Shown here: positions 16,475 to 24,243 of the stretch, one piece after another
How the letters are laid out: every line of letters starts with the position of its first letter
How positions within the stretch are numbered: the first letter of the stretch is position 1
DNA from: Candidatus Limimorpha caballi
GTDB taxonomy: Bacteria; Bacteroidota; Bacteroidia; Bacteroidales; F082
Direction: 5' to 3'
NCBI GenBank assembly: GCA_018064605.1
Contig: JAGHUX010000064.1
Span: 1-38,599 of the forward strand
Length of the DNA stretch: 38,599 bases
Translations under genes and position numbers: made by a program
The notes under the pieces: model-generated
Seen by the model: the letters and a program-made list of their open reading frames with translations, nothing else
Told to the model about the DNA's origin: nothing
Databases searched by the model: none

Positions 16475-16555
16475 ATGACAACCCTCAAAGAACTGTACAC
16501 CACATTGAAGTCACTCAAGGACATGAACATAGCAGATATTATCTCAAATAGATAG
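16475..16555 (+). pseudogene. Possible 5' stub of a lost gene
   Basis: A 26-codon frame starts MTTLKELYTTLKSLKDMN 12 bases after the restriction-methylase relic and ends at TAG. The amphipathic composition looks like a real N-terminus, but it is too short to assign. Confidence 0.3.
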
Positions 16556-16562
16556 CAACAAA

Positions 16563-16625
16563 CAATCACAACTGGGCCAAAAACGATGAAATATTGCATT
16601 TTTGGCCCGATTGTGCATTGTTTTT
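16563..16625 (+). terminator. Hairpin terminator
   Basis: GGGCCAAAAA (16574-16583) pairs with TTTTTGGCCC (16599-16608), extended by CAATC/GATTG, with a T run by 16621. It separates the relics from the promoter of the next ATPase. Confidence 0.6.
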
Positions 16626-16638
16626 AAATTATATTTTG

Positions 16639-16646
16639 TACCTTTG
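16639..16646 (+). promoter_or_regulatory. Promoter -7 box of the second DUF4143 ATPase
   Basis: TACCTTTG followed by C matches TAnnTTTG, with a TTG about 17-18 bases upstream. Transcription should start near 16652, so the three repeats at 16664-16741 lie in the leader. Confidence 0.6.
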
Positions 16647-16663
16647 CACCATCAAATTCGTTA

Positions 16664-16741
16664 GATTTGGTGTATATTTACAGCATTCAATAATCACGAT
16701 TTGGTGTAAAAACAGTATTTCAATAACCACGATTTAGTGCA
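16664..16741. repeat. Three ~34-bp direct repeats in the DUF4143 leader
   Basis: GATTTGGTGTA occurs at 16664 and 16698, and GATTTAGTGCA at 16731. Between copies the spacer also repeats (ACAGCATTCAATAATCAC and ACAGTATTTCAATAACCAC). The third copy ends 9 bases before the ATG. Confidence 0.85.
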
Positions 16742-16750
16742 AACAAAGGT

Positions 16751-18103
16751 ATGAAACGTAAGATTTACAATGAGTTATTGGAGTGGAAACAGAAGTACTC
16801 CACAAAGGAAACTCTCCTAATTGAAGGTGCAAGGCGTATTGGCAAGAGCTACATCGTTGAGGAGTTTGCTCGAAATGAGTACCGCTCTTACATGCTGATT
16901 GACTTCTCGAAGGTGTCCAAGGAAGTCAAGGAAATTTTCGACAACTACCTCACAGACGAGAAGATGCTTTTCCGTTTGCTCTCACTGCAGTTGGGTGTGA
17001 AACTCTATCCGAGAGAGTCGCTCATTATCTTTGATGAGGTACAGAAATATCCTCGTGCACGAGAAGCCGTGAAGGAACTGGTGGCGAACCACACATACGA
17101 CTACATAGAAACAGGGTCGCTCGTCAGCATCCACAAGAACACAAAGGACATCCTCATTCCCAGCGAAGAGCGAAGGATCGACATGTACCCGATGGACTTT
17201 GAGGAGTTCCTGTGGGCATTGGACGAAGGCGACATGATGGACTTTGCACGCGAATGTTTTGAGCGGCAGATGCCACTGGGGCAGGCTCTTCACCGCAAGA
17301 TGATGAATCTGTTGCGTCTCTATATGATTGTGGGTGGTATGCCGCAGGCAGTTCTTGAATACATTGACACACAGGATTTTGACCGAGTAGATAAGACAAA
17401 GCGTCGTATTCTTGACCTTTACCGTCAAGACATCTATAACTATGCAGATAGTCAAGCAGAAAAGGTAGTTCGTATCTGGGATACCATCCCTGGGGAACTG
17501 CAACGAAAAGAGAAGCGCTTCCGCATTGGTTCGGTCAAGAAAGGCGCTCGCACCCGTGACTATGAGCTTGCACTCTTCTGGTTGAACGAGGCACGAGTGG
17601 TGAACCCTTGCTACTGTTCCACAGAACCGAATATAGGCTTAAAGATGAATGTCGATTATTCCAAGTTCAAACTGTACCTGAATGATACAGGTCTGCTGTT
17701 GTCTCATGCTTTCAGTGAAGGCAAGGATGGCATGCAGGAACTTTACCGCAAACTGATGTTGGGAAAGTTGGAGTTCAACAAGGGAATGATGGTAGAGAAT
17801 CTTGTCGCCCAAATGCTGACGGCAACAGGCAAGAAACTCTATTATTATTCTAATCCGGACAAAGAGGATGCGTCGGTGCGAATGGAGATTGACTTCCTTA
17901 TTCGTAAGCCGGCGATTACCAGCAAGCATAATATCTGTCCAATAGAAGTCAAATCAACTCAGCGTTATACGACATCCTCATTAAATAAATTTCATGATAA
18001 GTTCAAGGCCTATTTACAAACATCATACGTTGTACATAGTGGCGATTTAAAGATTGACGATGGCATTGTCTATCTTCCATTATACATGACTCCCATGCTG
18101 TAA
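16751..18103 (+). CDS. AAA-type ATPase with DUF4143 domain (second)
   Basis: A 450-residue member of the DUF4143 ATPase family, only distantly similar to the protein at 3655-4842. Walker A is GARRIGKS (residues 26-33) and Walker B is LIIFDE (91-96) followed by VQKYP. IETGSLVS, the sensor strand, follows near 120. A central VGGMPQAVLEY motif is typical of the family. The DUF4143 C-terminus carries MEIDFLI and, about 25 residues later, CPIEVKST, a PD-(D/E)xK-like pair. It is complete. The gene has its own promoter and a leader with three direct repeats, and is bracketed by two restriction-methylase tails, suggesting it entered or survived inside a former restriction locus. Cellular role unknown. 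Confidence 0.92.
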   Translation: MKRKIYNELLEWKQKYSTKETLLIEGARRIGKSYIVEEFARNEYRSYMLIDFSKVSKEVKEIFDNYLTDEKMLFRLLSLQLGVKLYPRESLIIFDEVQKYPRAREAVKELVANHTYDYIETGSLVSIHKNTKDILIPSEERRIDMYPMDFEEFLWALDEGDMMDFARECFERQMPLGQALHRKMMNLLRLYMIVGGMPQAVLEYIDTQDFDRVDKTKRRILDLYRQDIYNYADSQAEKVVRIWDTIPGELQRKEKRFRIGSVKKGARTRDYELALFWLNEARVVNPCYCSTEPNIGLKMNVDYSKFKLYLNDTGLLLSHAFSEGKDGMQELYRKLMLGKLEFNKGMMVENLVAQMLTATGKKLYYYSNPDKEDASVRMEIDFLIRKPAITSKHNICPIEVKSTQRYTTSSLNKFHDKFKAYLQTSYVVHSGDLKIDDGIVYLPLYMTPML

Positions 18104-18122
18104 ACAAATCACCTCTTCCCCG

Positions 18123-18242
18123 ATGGCGACGACCTCGCCGTCGGCTGACGACACCACCGCCGAAGAGCGTGAAATCAACCGCATCGTCTATAAACTTTAC
18201 GACCTTACCGAAGAAGAAACTGCAATTATTGAGCAACAATAA
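18123..18242 (+). pseudogene. C-terminal tail of a type IIG restriction-methylase (relic 2)
   Basis: The frame ends TAEEREINRIVYKLYDLTEE then ETAIIEQQ and TAA at 18240-18242. It matches relic 1 (16331-16462) in EERExIxRxVYxLYxL but is diverged from it, so it comes from a second or a duplicated gene. Only about 30 family codons remain, 20 bases after the ATPase stop. From 18243 to 18532 I see no gene. Confidence 0.75.
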
Positions 18243-18532
18243 TTCTTGCATCATTACAGAAAAATCCTTTATCTATGTCTAATAGAAACTGACTCTCTTG
18301 GATAATTTCCGAATAACATATTTTCGGCTTATTAAAATCCTCACCAAAAAATTTCAAAAGAAAAACTACACGTTAAAAAAATTAGTGTTTCTGCGGCCGA
18401 TATGACCTCCCACGCTTCTCGTCAGTTCAGCGCACCAGGGAGGTCTTCGAGTTTTATGTGAAAAATCTACTATGCAGTACACATCTGATTTAATGTATGA
18501 TTTGAAGATGACGTAAGTAGTAGCGATGAAGA

Positions 18533-18743
18533 TTTTATCATGCAAAATCCCACAAATAACAGGATTTTTAGAAAGGATCCCATTCATTTCCTACCTTCCG
18601 TGTCTGCTTTTTCGAGAGCAACAATCTTAAAATCATGTAATCTTTTAAAAATGGTGTTTCCATTAAAATTTTAATGTAATTTTGCGACTTAAAACACACA
18701 TGGATTTATCACCTTGACTTGGCAACAAAACAGTCTAAAAATG
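18533..18743 (+). repeat. ~210-bp dispersed repeat, copy 2, with promoter
   Basis: The partner of 12926-13137. It carries a TAATTTTG box at 18677-18684 and ends about 12 bases before the sstT start, so this copy supplies the sstT promoter. Confidence 0.85.
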
Positions 18744-18754
18744 AGGGCATTATA

Positions 18755-19969
18755 ATGAGGATGAAAAACGTTTTCGAATGTTGGGCGCGGCTGTCACTTG
18801 TCCTGCGAATCTTTATAGGGCTTGTGATTGGTGTTGTTCTCGGTCTATTTGTTCCGAAGGCCGCCTTCATCTCTGTGTTTGGAAAACTTTTTGTCGGGGC
18901 GCTGAAAGCCGTCGCGCCGATATTAGTCTTCGTCCTCGTCGCAGCTTCCGTCTCAAATATGAAGGGGCGGCGGCTGTCCGGGCAATTCCGCACTTTAATC
19001 GCGCGTTATATGCTGACGATGATTATTGCGGCATTGTCCGCCGCATTCGCGAGTATGATTTTCCCGTTAAAACTGAAACTGACGGGAGTAGCAGGCGGAG
19101 ACGCGGTGAATGCCGACATCGGCGGATTATTTCAAGACATCCTCGTCAGTATAGTGCAAAATCCCGTCAAGGCTTTGGCGGAAGCCAATTATCTGAGTAT
19201 CCTTTTTTGGGCGTTGATATTCGGCTTCGGCTTAAAGGGAATCTCTTCTGTATCGATGCTTAACGCAATGGAAGACCTTTCGAATGTCATATCCAAATGC
19301 GTTAAATGGATTATTGAATGCGCACCTTTCGGCATCATGGGACTTGTCTTTTCGACCGTCAACGAGAACGGGATGGCCGTTTTTGGAGACTATGGTAAGT
19401 TATTGCTCCTCATCATTGGAACCATGCTTTTCAGTGCCTTTGTGACTAATCCCATCATCGTAGCCGTGATAATCAGAAGAAATCCATATCCGCTTTTGTT
19501 TAAATGCCTGAAGGAGAGCGGCATACCGGCTTTCTTCACAAGAAGTTCCGCCGCCAATATCCCGGTCAATATCGAACTTTGCGAGAAAATGGGTGTCGAT
19601 AAGGACTTTTATTCCGTCGCCGTGCCCCTTGGAAGCGTCATCAACATGGACGGTAGCGCGGTGACTATAACCACCATGACGATGGCCGCGTGCCACACAT
19701 TGGGAATAGAAGTCAGCGTTGTACAGGCCATTGTCCTGAGTCTTCTCGCTGTCGCGGCTGCTTGCGGCGCGTCGGGTGTGGCGGGCGGCTCGTTGCTCCT
19801 CATTCCGATGGCCTGCTCGCTTTTCGGCATCGGCAATGATGTCGCAATGCAGGTAGTGGCGGTGGGATTCATCATCGGAGTGATTCAGGACTCCGTCGAA
19901 ACGGCACTTAACTCAAGCAGCGACGCCTTTTTCATCATCGCGACGGATATGAAGGAGAAGATGAAATGA
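18755..19969 (+). CDS. sstT: Serine/threonine:Na+ symporter SstT
   Basis: A 404-residue transporter of the DAACS (glutamate/neutral amino acid:cation symporter) family, SstT branch. It begins with a WARLSLVLRIFIGLVIGVVLG helix and has several further transmembrane segments. The re-entrant Ser-rich FFTRSSAANIPVNIELCEK motif and the NMDGSAVTITTM cation/substrate motif are diagnostic, followed by ASGVAGGSLLLIPMA and a QDSVETALNSSSD tail. It imports serine and threonine with sodium. The ATG at 18755 with GAGGG upstream is preferred to an in-frame TTG at 18719, because homologues start just before the first helix. The promoter lies in the 210-bp repeat. Confidence 0.93.
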   Translation: MRMKNVFECWARLSLVLRIFIGLVIGVVLGLFVPKAAFISVFGKLFVGALKAVAPILVFVLVAASVSNMKGRRLSGQFRTLIARYMLTMIIAALSAAFASMIFPLKLKLTGVAGGDAVNADIGGLFQDILVSIVQNPVKALAEANYLSILFWALIFGFGLKGISSVSMLNAMEDLSNVISKCVKWIIECAPFGIMGLVFSTVNENGMAVFGDYGKLLLLIIGTMLFSAFVTNPIIVAVIIRRNPYPLLFKCLKESGIPAFFTRSSAANIPVNIELCEKMGVDKDFYSVAVPLGSVINMDGSAVTITTMTMAACHTLGIEVSVVQAIVLSLLAVAAACGASGVAGGSLLLIPMACSLFGIGNDVAMQVVAVGFIIGVIQDSVETALNSSSDAFFIIATDMKEKMK

Positions 19970-20021
19970 TAAAGGAGAATTCTGTTATCTTCGCTACAGC
20001 GCGAGTGATGCGATTATCCTG

Positions 20022-20065
20022 TTATCGTCGCCCGGCCAAAGCCACAAGGCTTTATCGTACAGCAA
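20022..20065. mobile_element. IS-end relic, short
   Basis: TATCGTCGCCCGGCCAAAGC ... TTTATCGTACAGCAA matches the right half of the 117-bp element at 16141-16257. It lies between the convergent sstT and EIIC genes, where its AAAGCC ACAA GGCTTT hairpin could help termination. Confidence 0.5.
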
Positions 20066-20084
20066 CAAAAAATATTTCAGTGTT

Positions 20085-21104
20085 TCACTGTTCTATTTTC
20101 AAATCGCCGTCTTTGATCCAGTGCAGTTTCCTGAAGACCCAGCCGAAGCACCATGTCAGGATTGCGGGCAGGACGAAGCACACCAAGAGGATTCCGAGCC
20201 ACATCTTCGCGCCGCCTTCGGGCATGGCATTGATGACGCAGAGCGGCCCGACGAGTCCGCAGGTGCCCATGCCCGCGCCTATCGGGATGTTTTCGAGCTG
20301 GAAGACGCAGGTTGCAACCGGTCCTGTCACCGCCGCCGCCAACGTCGGCGGGATCCATATCAGCGGGTGTTTTATGATGTTCGACATCTGGAGCATCGAG
20401 GTGCCGAGGCCCTGCGAGACGAGTCCGCCCCAGCGGTTCTCCCTGAAGCTCATCACGGCGAACCCGACCATCTGTGCGCAGCAGCCCGCCGTCGCCGCAC
20501 CCGCCGCGATGCCGGAAAGCCCGATGGCTATGCACAACGCCGCGCTGCTGATGGGAAGCGTCAACGCCATGCCGACGCTCACCGACACGATGACACCCAT
20601 CGCGAACGGATGAAGGTTCGTCGCCTCGATGATGAAGTCGCCGAAAGCGGTCATAAAACGGCTGATGCCAGGACCGACAAACATGGCGAGCAAGATACCT
20701 GAAATAATTGTAACAGAAGGAGTTACAAGGATATCGACCTGAGTTTCTTTCGACACCATCTTTCCGAGTTCGGTGCTAATGACAACGGCTACAAGCACTC
20801 CGACGGGGCCGCCGAGCGTGTTGCCGGCGATGCCGACAGCCACCGCGCTGAACAGCACGAGCGCCGGAGCGTGGAGCGCGTATGCTATCGCGACACCCAT
20901 GGCCGGACCGGCCGCCTTGGTGCAGTAACCCGCGAACTCCACAAACAACGGAACCGACAGCTTGTCGCCTATGGTCTTGAAAATCGTGCCGATGAGAAGC
21001 GACGCGAAGAGTCCGAGCGCCATCGCGCTGAGGGCGTCGAGCAGATATGCCTTTGCCGTGACCTCGATATTTTTCCTTTTTAAAAATGCTTTAAAATTTG
21101 ACAT
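20085..21104 (-). CDS. PTS EIIC-like membrane transporter
   Basis: A 339-residue polytopic membrane protein resembling the PTS_EIIC_2 family. The N-terminus reads FKAFLKRKNIEVTAKAYLLD. Many hydrophobic helices follow, with conserved GPAMGVAIAYAL, LTLPISSAALCIAIGLSGIA and the late MGTCGLVGPLCVINAMPEGG. EIIC proteins form the sugar channel of phosphotransferase systems, but no EIIA, EIIB, HPr or EI gene is seen here. The family is also found as stand-alone proteins of unknown substrate. It is single-gene, convergent with sstT; the 21105-21295 gap upstream holds no gene. Confidence 0.85.
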   Translation of the reverse strand: MSNFKAFLKRKNIEVTAKAYLLDALSAMALGLFASLLIGTIFKTIGDKLSVPLFVEFAGYCTKAAGPAMGVAIAYALHAPALVLFSAVAVGIAGNTLGGPVGVLVAVVISTELGKMVSKETQVDILVTPSVTIISGILLAMFVGPGISRFMTAFGDFIIEATNLHPFAMGVIVSVSVGMALTLPISSAALCIAIGLSGIAAGAATAGCCAQMVGFAVMSFRENRWGGLVSQGLGTSMLQMSNIIKHPLIWIPPTLAAAVTGPVATCVFQLENIPIGAGMGTCGLVGPLCVINAMPEGGAKMWLGILLVCFVLPAILTWCFGWVFRKLHWIKDGDLKIEQ

Positions 21105-21295
21105 GATTTACAAGTTAATTTAGACAGGATTAACAAGATTAACAAGATTGTTTTTCTGTTTTTTCCTTTTAAATCAGGCCGCAAAATTACAAAATTTTCT
21201 GATATCTATCGTCATTTCGACCGAACCTCGACCGAAGCGGATAGGGCAGTGGATAAATCTTTATCAAACTTTTTTCAAAAAAAATGTAAAATTAA

Positions 21296-21327
21296 TTTGC
21301 TATTTTGTAAAATATACTTTACTTTTG
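21296..21327 (+). promoter_or_regulatory. Promoter of the membrane protein/XRE pair
   Basis: TTTG (21296-21299), 20 bases, TACTTTTG (21320-21327): a complete match to the Bacteroidota promoter, 50 bases before the first start codon. Confidence 0.75.
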
Positions 21328-21376
21328 CAGCGTTAAACTTTTGAATTAAATGTTCAACCTTTAAAATTAAAGTACT

Positions 21377-21835
21377 ATGAAAAAGAACTATTTGTTTCCG
21401 AACAGCTTTAAGATTGTCGGATTGGCGATTACCGCCGTTGCATTTATTGCATTGATTATCTGGAGGTTATTGGAAATCAGCCCAGAATTCAAAATGCCCG
21501 CAATGATTGATGGAGGTTTGTTGGGCGGATGTAGGTTTTTCTGTATGGCAGAATGCGGTATAATCACATTTATCATTCCGGTCCTAATCGTCGGACTTGT
21601 TTTCATTGGTTTTTCTAAAGAAAAAATTGAAGATGAATTCGTAACAAGCATCCGTGAACAAAGTCTGGTTTGGGCGACTTATATCTCAGCTATCTTGTTG
21701 ATTTTGTTCACTTTTACAATTTATGGCCTGTCGTATTTGTATGCCATGTATTCGATTTCCCCATTGTTTTTGATTCTTTTCATCATCAAATTCAGAATTG
21801 AGCTGTACAAAGCCAACAAAGGAGGTGCACAATGA
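21377..21835 (+). CDS. Small membrane protein, partner of XRE regulator
   Basis: A 152-residue protein with four predicted membrane helices: IVGLAITAVAFIALIIW, CGIITFIIPVLIVGLVFIG, ATYISAILLILFTFTIYGLS and PLFLILFIIKFRI. The cytoplasmic loop is charged. I do not recognise a named family. Its stop overlaps the start of the downstream regulator by four bases (ATGA), so the two are translationally coupled. Genes of this layout (short membrane protein plus a YgzD/YozG-like HTH) occur widely, and the membrane protein may be the regulator's sensor or anti-regulator; that is inference. Confidence 0.75.
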   Translation: MKKNYLFPNSFKIVGLAITAVAFIALIIWRLLEISPEFKMPAMIDGGLLGGCRFFCMAECGIITFIIPVLIVGLVFIGFSKEKIEDEFVTSIREQSLVWATYISAILLILFTFTIYGLSYLYAMYSISPLFLILFIIKFRIELYKANKGGAQ

Positions 21836-22032
21836 AAAACCGTTTGAAAGTGGCGCGAGCCGAGCTCGACATCACGCAGGATGAGCTTGCAAAACGCATA
21901 GGAGTGAGCCGTCAGACCATCAACGCGGTGGAATCAGGGAAATATGTTCCTTCGACAGTGCTGGCGCTGAAAATGGCGCAGGTGTTCGACAAAAAAGTTG
22001 AAGAGATTTTCATGCTCGAAGACGAAGATTAG
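21832..22032 (+). CDS. XRE-family transcriptional regulator
   Basis: A 66-residue single-domain helix-turn-helix protein: MKNRLKVARAELDITQDELA, then the recognition helix VSRQTINAVESGKYVPST and KMAQVFDKKVEEIFMLE. This is the compact YozG/YgzD type that binds DNA as a dimer. It overlaps its membrane partner by four bases upstream. Its stop overlaps the 3' end of the convergent gene at 22029-22283. Confidence 0.92.
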   Translation: MKNRLKVARAELDITQDELAKRIGVSRQTINAVESGKYVPSTVLALKMAQVFDKKVEEIFMLEDED

Positions 22033-22283
22033 ATATTTTTTATCCAATTTTTCAGTTCTTCAACCCTTTTCTGATACTTTTCGAGTTGGCTTTCGATAAA
22101 ATCGTCGCTGTATTTGCGGTCGCAGAATCCGTTGCCGCGGGCGACATATTCGTCATCGTAGAGAGAGCCTAAGACGTCTTCGTAGTTTTCTTTGTGTTGT
22201 TGGTTCTCGGCGAGAAGACGCTTCAAATCTTCAAAATCAGCCTCAAAACTTTCGCCCGAAGAAAACGTGTATCTTTTTTTCAT
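22029..22283 (-). CDS. Small conserved-looking protein of unknown function
   Basis: An 84-residue acidic protein, MKKRYTFSSGESFEADFEDL onward, with a helical C-terminus (ESQLEKYQKRVEELKNWIKN). No family recognised. It follows truB by 12 bases on the same strand, which supports it as a real gene at the end of the ftsX-uppP-truB series. It overlaps the convergent regulator gene by four bases. Confidence 0.65.
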   Translation of the reverse strand: MKKRYTFSSGESFEADFEDLKRLLAENQQHKENYEDVLGSLYDDEYVARGNGFCDRKYSDDFIESQLEKYQKRVEELKNWIKNI

Positions 22284-22295
22284 GATGGATTTGCG

Positions 22296-23036
22296 TTAAA
22301 TCTGCGGAATCTGCTCTGTTTCTTCCGGCGCCGTCTCGATAATCCTTTTCTTCAGCTCCATCAGGTCCCAGGCGTCTTTCACGTCGAAGCCGCCGATGTT
22401 GGTTCTGCGGAGTGCTGTCAGATGGGCGCCGTTGTTCAACGCCGCGCCGAAGTCGTTCACCAAAGAACGGATGTAAGTGCCTTTGGAGCATCTCACCATG
22501 AAATCGACTTTCGGGAAATTTGTCGTATCTATCTGAAAATCTTCGATATGCACCAGACGTTCTTTCATCTCAAGCTCTTCATCGGAACGTGCGTAGTCGA
22601 AGGCGCGTTTGCCTTGAATCTTTATCGCGGAGAATTTCGGCGGCCGTTGCATGATGTCGCCGATGAAACGCTTCCGTGCTTCGTCGAGGGCTTCGGGCGT
22701 TATGCCGTCGGTCGGGAAGAAACGGTCCGGCTCGCTTTCGAGGTCGAAGGTGGGCGTCGTCTGTCCGAGCATCATAGTGCCGGTATAGACTTTCTCCTGC
22801 GCCTGGAAGTTGTCAATCTGTTTCGTCATGCGTCCGGTGCAGAGTATCAGCAGCCCCGTTGCGAGCGGGTCCAAAGTGCCGGCGTGCCCGACCTTCAGCT
22901 TCCTAATCTGATGATATTTCTTGATGACGGCGCGAATCAGGTTCACCACGTCGAACGAAGTCCAGTCAAGGGGCTTGTCGATGAGGAAGACCTCGCCTTC
23001 TTCAAAGTTGAAAACTCTGTTATCCAAATTCTCCAT
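22296..23036 (-). CDS. truB: tRNA pseudouridine(55) synthase
   Basis: TruB makes pseudouridine 55 in the T loop of tRNAs. The N-terminal [18 protein letters not shown] and the catalytic-Asp motif [17 protein letters not shown] (residues about 50-66) are clear, followed by [29 protein letters not shown] and the [16 protein letters not shown] motif. 246 residues is usual for the compact Bacteroidota form without a PUA domain. The ATG at 23036 is used (a TTG precedes it). uppP ends 33 bases upstream. Confidence 0.96.
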   Translation of the reverse strand: MENLDNRVFNFEEGEVFLIDKPLDWTSFDVVNLIRAVIKKYHQIRKLKVGHAGTLDPLATGLLILCTGRMTKQIDNFQAQEKVYTGTMMLGQTTPTFDLESEPDRFFPTDGITPEALDEARKRFIGDIMQRPPKFSAIKIQGKRAFDYARSDEELEMKERLVHIEDFQIDTTNFPKVDFMVRCSKGTYIRSLVNDFGAALNNGAHLTALRRTNIGGFDVKDAWDLMELKKRIIETAPEETEQIPQI

Positions 23037-23069
23037 CAAAATAAATTTGCGTTTAATCTGCGGGGAAAT

Positions 23070-23888
23070 TTATGCGAAGCAAATCGCCAGGATGCCGACA
23101 ATCACGCAGTAAGCCGCGAAGTAGATCAGCTTGCCTTTCTTCACCACGTTGATCATCCATTTGCACGCGAGGCAGCCTGTGACGAACGCCGCCAAGAAGC
23201 CGATTATCAGCGTCAATGGTGAGATGCCGGCCATCGCCTCGTGCCAGCCTATCTCGAGTACGTCTTTTGCGTCGAGCAGCGCCTCACCGAGGATTGGCGG
23301 GATGACCATGAGGAACGAGAACTGCGCGAGTCTCTCTTTCTTGTTGCCGAGCAGAAGTCCCGTTGCGATTGTGGTTCCGGAGCGTGAGAGTCCGGGCATC
23401 ACGGCGCAGGCCTGTCCGAGGCCTATTATCAATGCGTGCAGCGGGGAGATCTTCTCGCGCTGGCGCGGCTTGGCGAAATATGCGAACCCGAGCAGCAGGG
23501 CGGTCAAAAGCAGCATGACGCCCACGATGAGGAGGCCGGAACCGAAAATCTCCTCGACGGTGTCTTTGAAAAACACCCCGACGATGCCGACCGGAATCAT
23601 CGAGATGATGATGTTCAAAGCGTATTTCGTGCCGTCGTTGAGACCTTGATACGAACACCATTGCTGTTTCGTGAACAGGTCCTTGAAAATCCACACGACT
23701 TCTTTCCAGAGGATGACGAGGGTGGCGCAGACCGTCGCCACATGAAGCACGACGGTGAATGTGAGGTTCTCCTCGCCTGTCATGCCGAAGATGTTTGACA
23801 ATATCGTGAGATGCCCGCTGCTTGAGACGGGCAGAAATTCGGTCAGTCCCTGAAGGATTCCGAGAAGTAAAGCTTGTAGCCAGTCCAT
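23070..23888 (-). CDS. uppP: Undecaprenyl-diphosphate phosphatase
   Basis: A BacA/UppP membrane phosphatase recycling undecaprenyl pyrophosphate, the lipid carrier for peptidoglycan and surface glycans. The first signature [17 protein letters not shown] is at residues 15-31. The second is [17 protein letters not shown] (about 164-180), which bears the catalytic Ser/Arg. There are about eight hydrophobic segments and 272 residues, the usual length. It belongs to the ftsX - DUF3098 - uppP - truB series read leftward. Confidence 0.96.
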   Translation of the reverse strand: MDWLQALLLGILQGLTEFLPVSSSGHLTILSNIFGMTGEENLTFTVVLHVATVCATLVILWKEVVWIFKDLFTKQQWCSYQGLNDGTKYALNIIISMIPVGIVGVFFKDTVEEIFGSGLLIVGVMLLLTALLLGFAYFAKPRQREKISPLHALIIGLGQACAVMPGLSRSGTTIATGLLLGNKKERLAQFSFLMVIPPILGEALLDAKDVLEIGWHEAMAGISPLTLIIGFLAAFVTGCLACKWMINVVKKGKLIYFAAYCVIVGILAICFA

Positions 23889-23893
23889 GAGTT

Positions 23894-23932
23894 AGTTAAA
23901 AGTTTGAAAGTTATAAAGTTTGAAAGTTAAAA
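23894..23932. repeat. Short AGTTTGAAAGTT simple repeat
   Basis: The gap between the DUF3098 gene and uppP carries two copies of AAAGTTTGAAAGTTA-like sequence, similar to the CTTTCAACTTTATAAA runs after nadD. It is a low-complexity spacer repeat. Confidence 0.5.
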
Positions 23933-23950
23933 GGGCGCGAGGCGACCACA

Positions 23951-24208
23951 TTATTTTTTCATTATCGCGTAGAACTCGATGCCGAAGCCGGCGAGGATGA
24001 GTATCGGGGCGAGGGTGAGACGGCGGAAGTTGAACATTCCTTCGTTGAAGACATCGGGGTTGTCGGAGCCGCCGCCGATCATCAGGATGAAGCCGATGAG
24101 CAGCACGGCGAGGCCGATGAGCACCCATTTGTAGTTGCCACGGTTGAAAGGCATCTGTTTTTTCTCTTGATTATCAGCTTGTTTCAGGTTTTTTTTTATT
24201 GTAGCCAT
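23951..24208 (-). CDS. DUF3098 membrane protein
   Basis: An 85-residue protein with a polar N-terminus, MPFNRGNYKWVLIGLAVLLI (first membrane helix), the short GGGSDNPDVFNEGMFNFRR loop typical of DUF3098, and a second helix LAPILILAGFGIEFYAIM. Function unknown. Its constant position between ftsX and uppP in Bacteroidota suggests an envelope or division link. Confidence 0.9.
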   Translation of the reverse strand: MATIKKNLKQADNQEKKQMPFNRGNYKWVLIGLAVLLIGFILMIGGGSDNPDVFNEGMFNFRRLTLAPILILAGFGIEFYAIMKK

Positions 24209-24243
24209 ATTTCAGAATATTTTTGCAAAGGTAGTGAAAAATC

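Noticed and set aside
18719..18754. TTG start for sstT
   Set aside because: It would add 12 residues not expected in SstT and lies inside the 210-bp repeat; the ATG at 18755 has GAGGG upstream.
22194..23222. Long plus-strand open frame over truB and the 84-residue gene
   Set aside because: It is a shadow of truB; the sequence is low in recognisable motifs and crosses two real genes.
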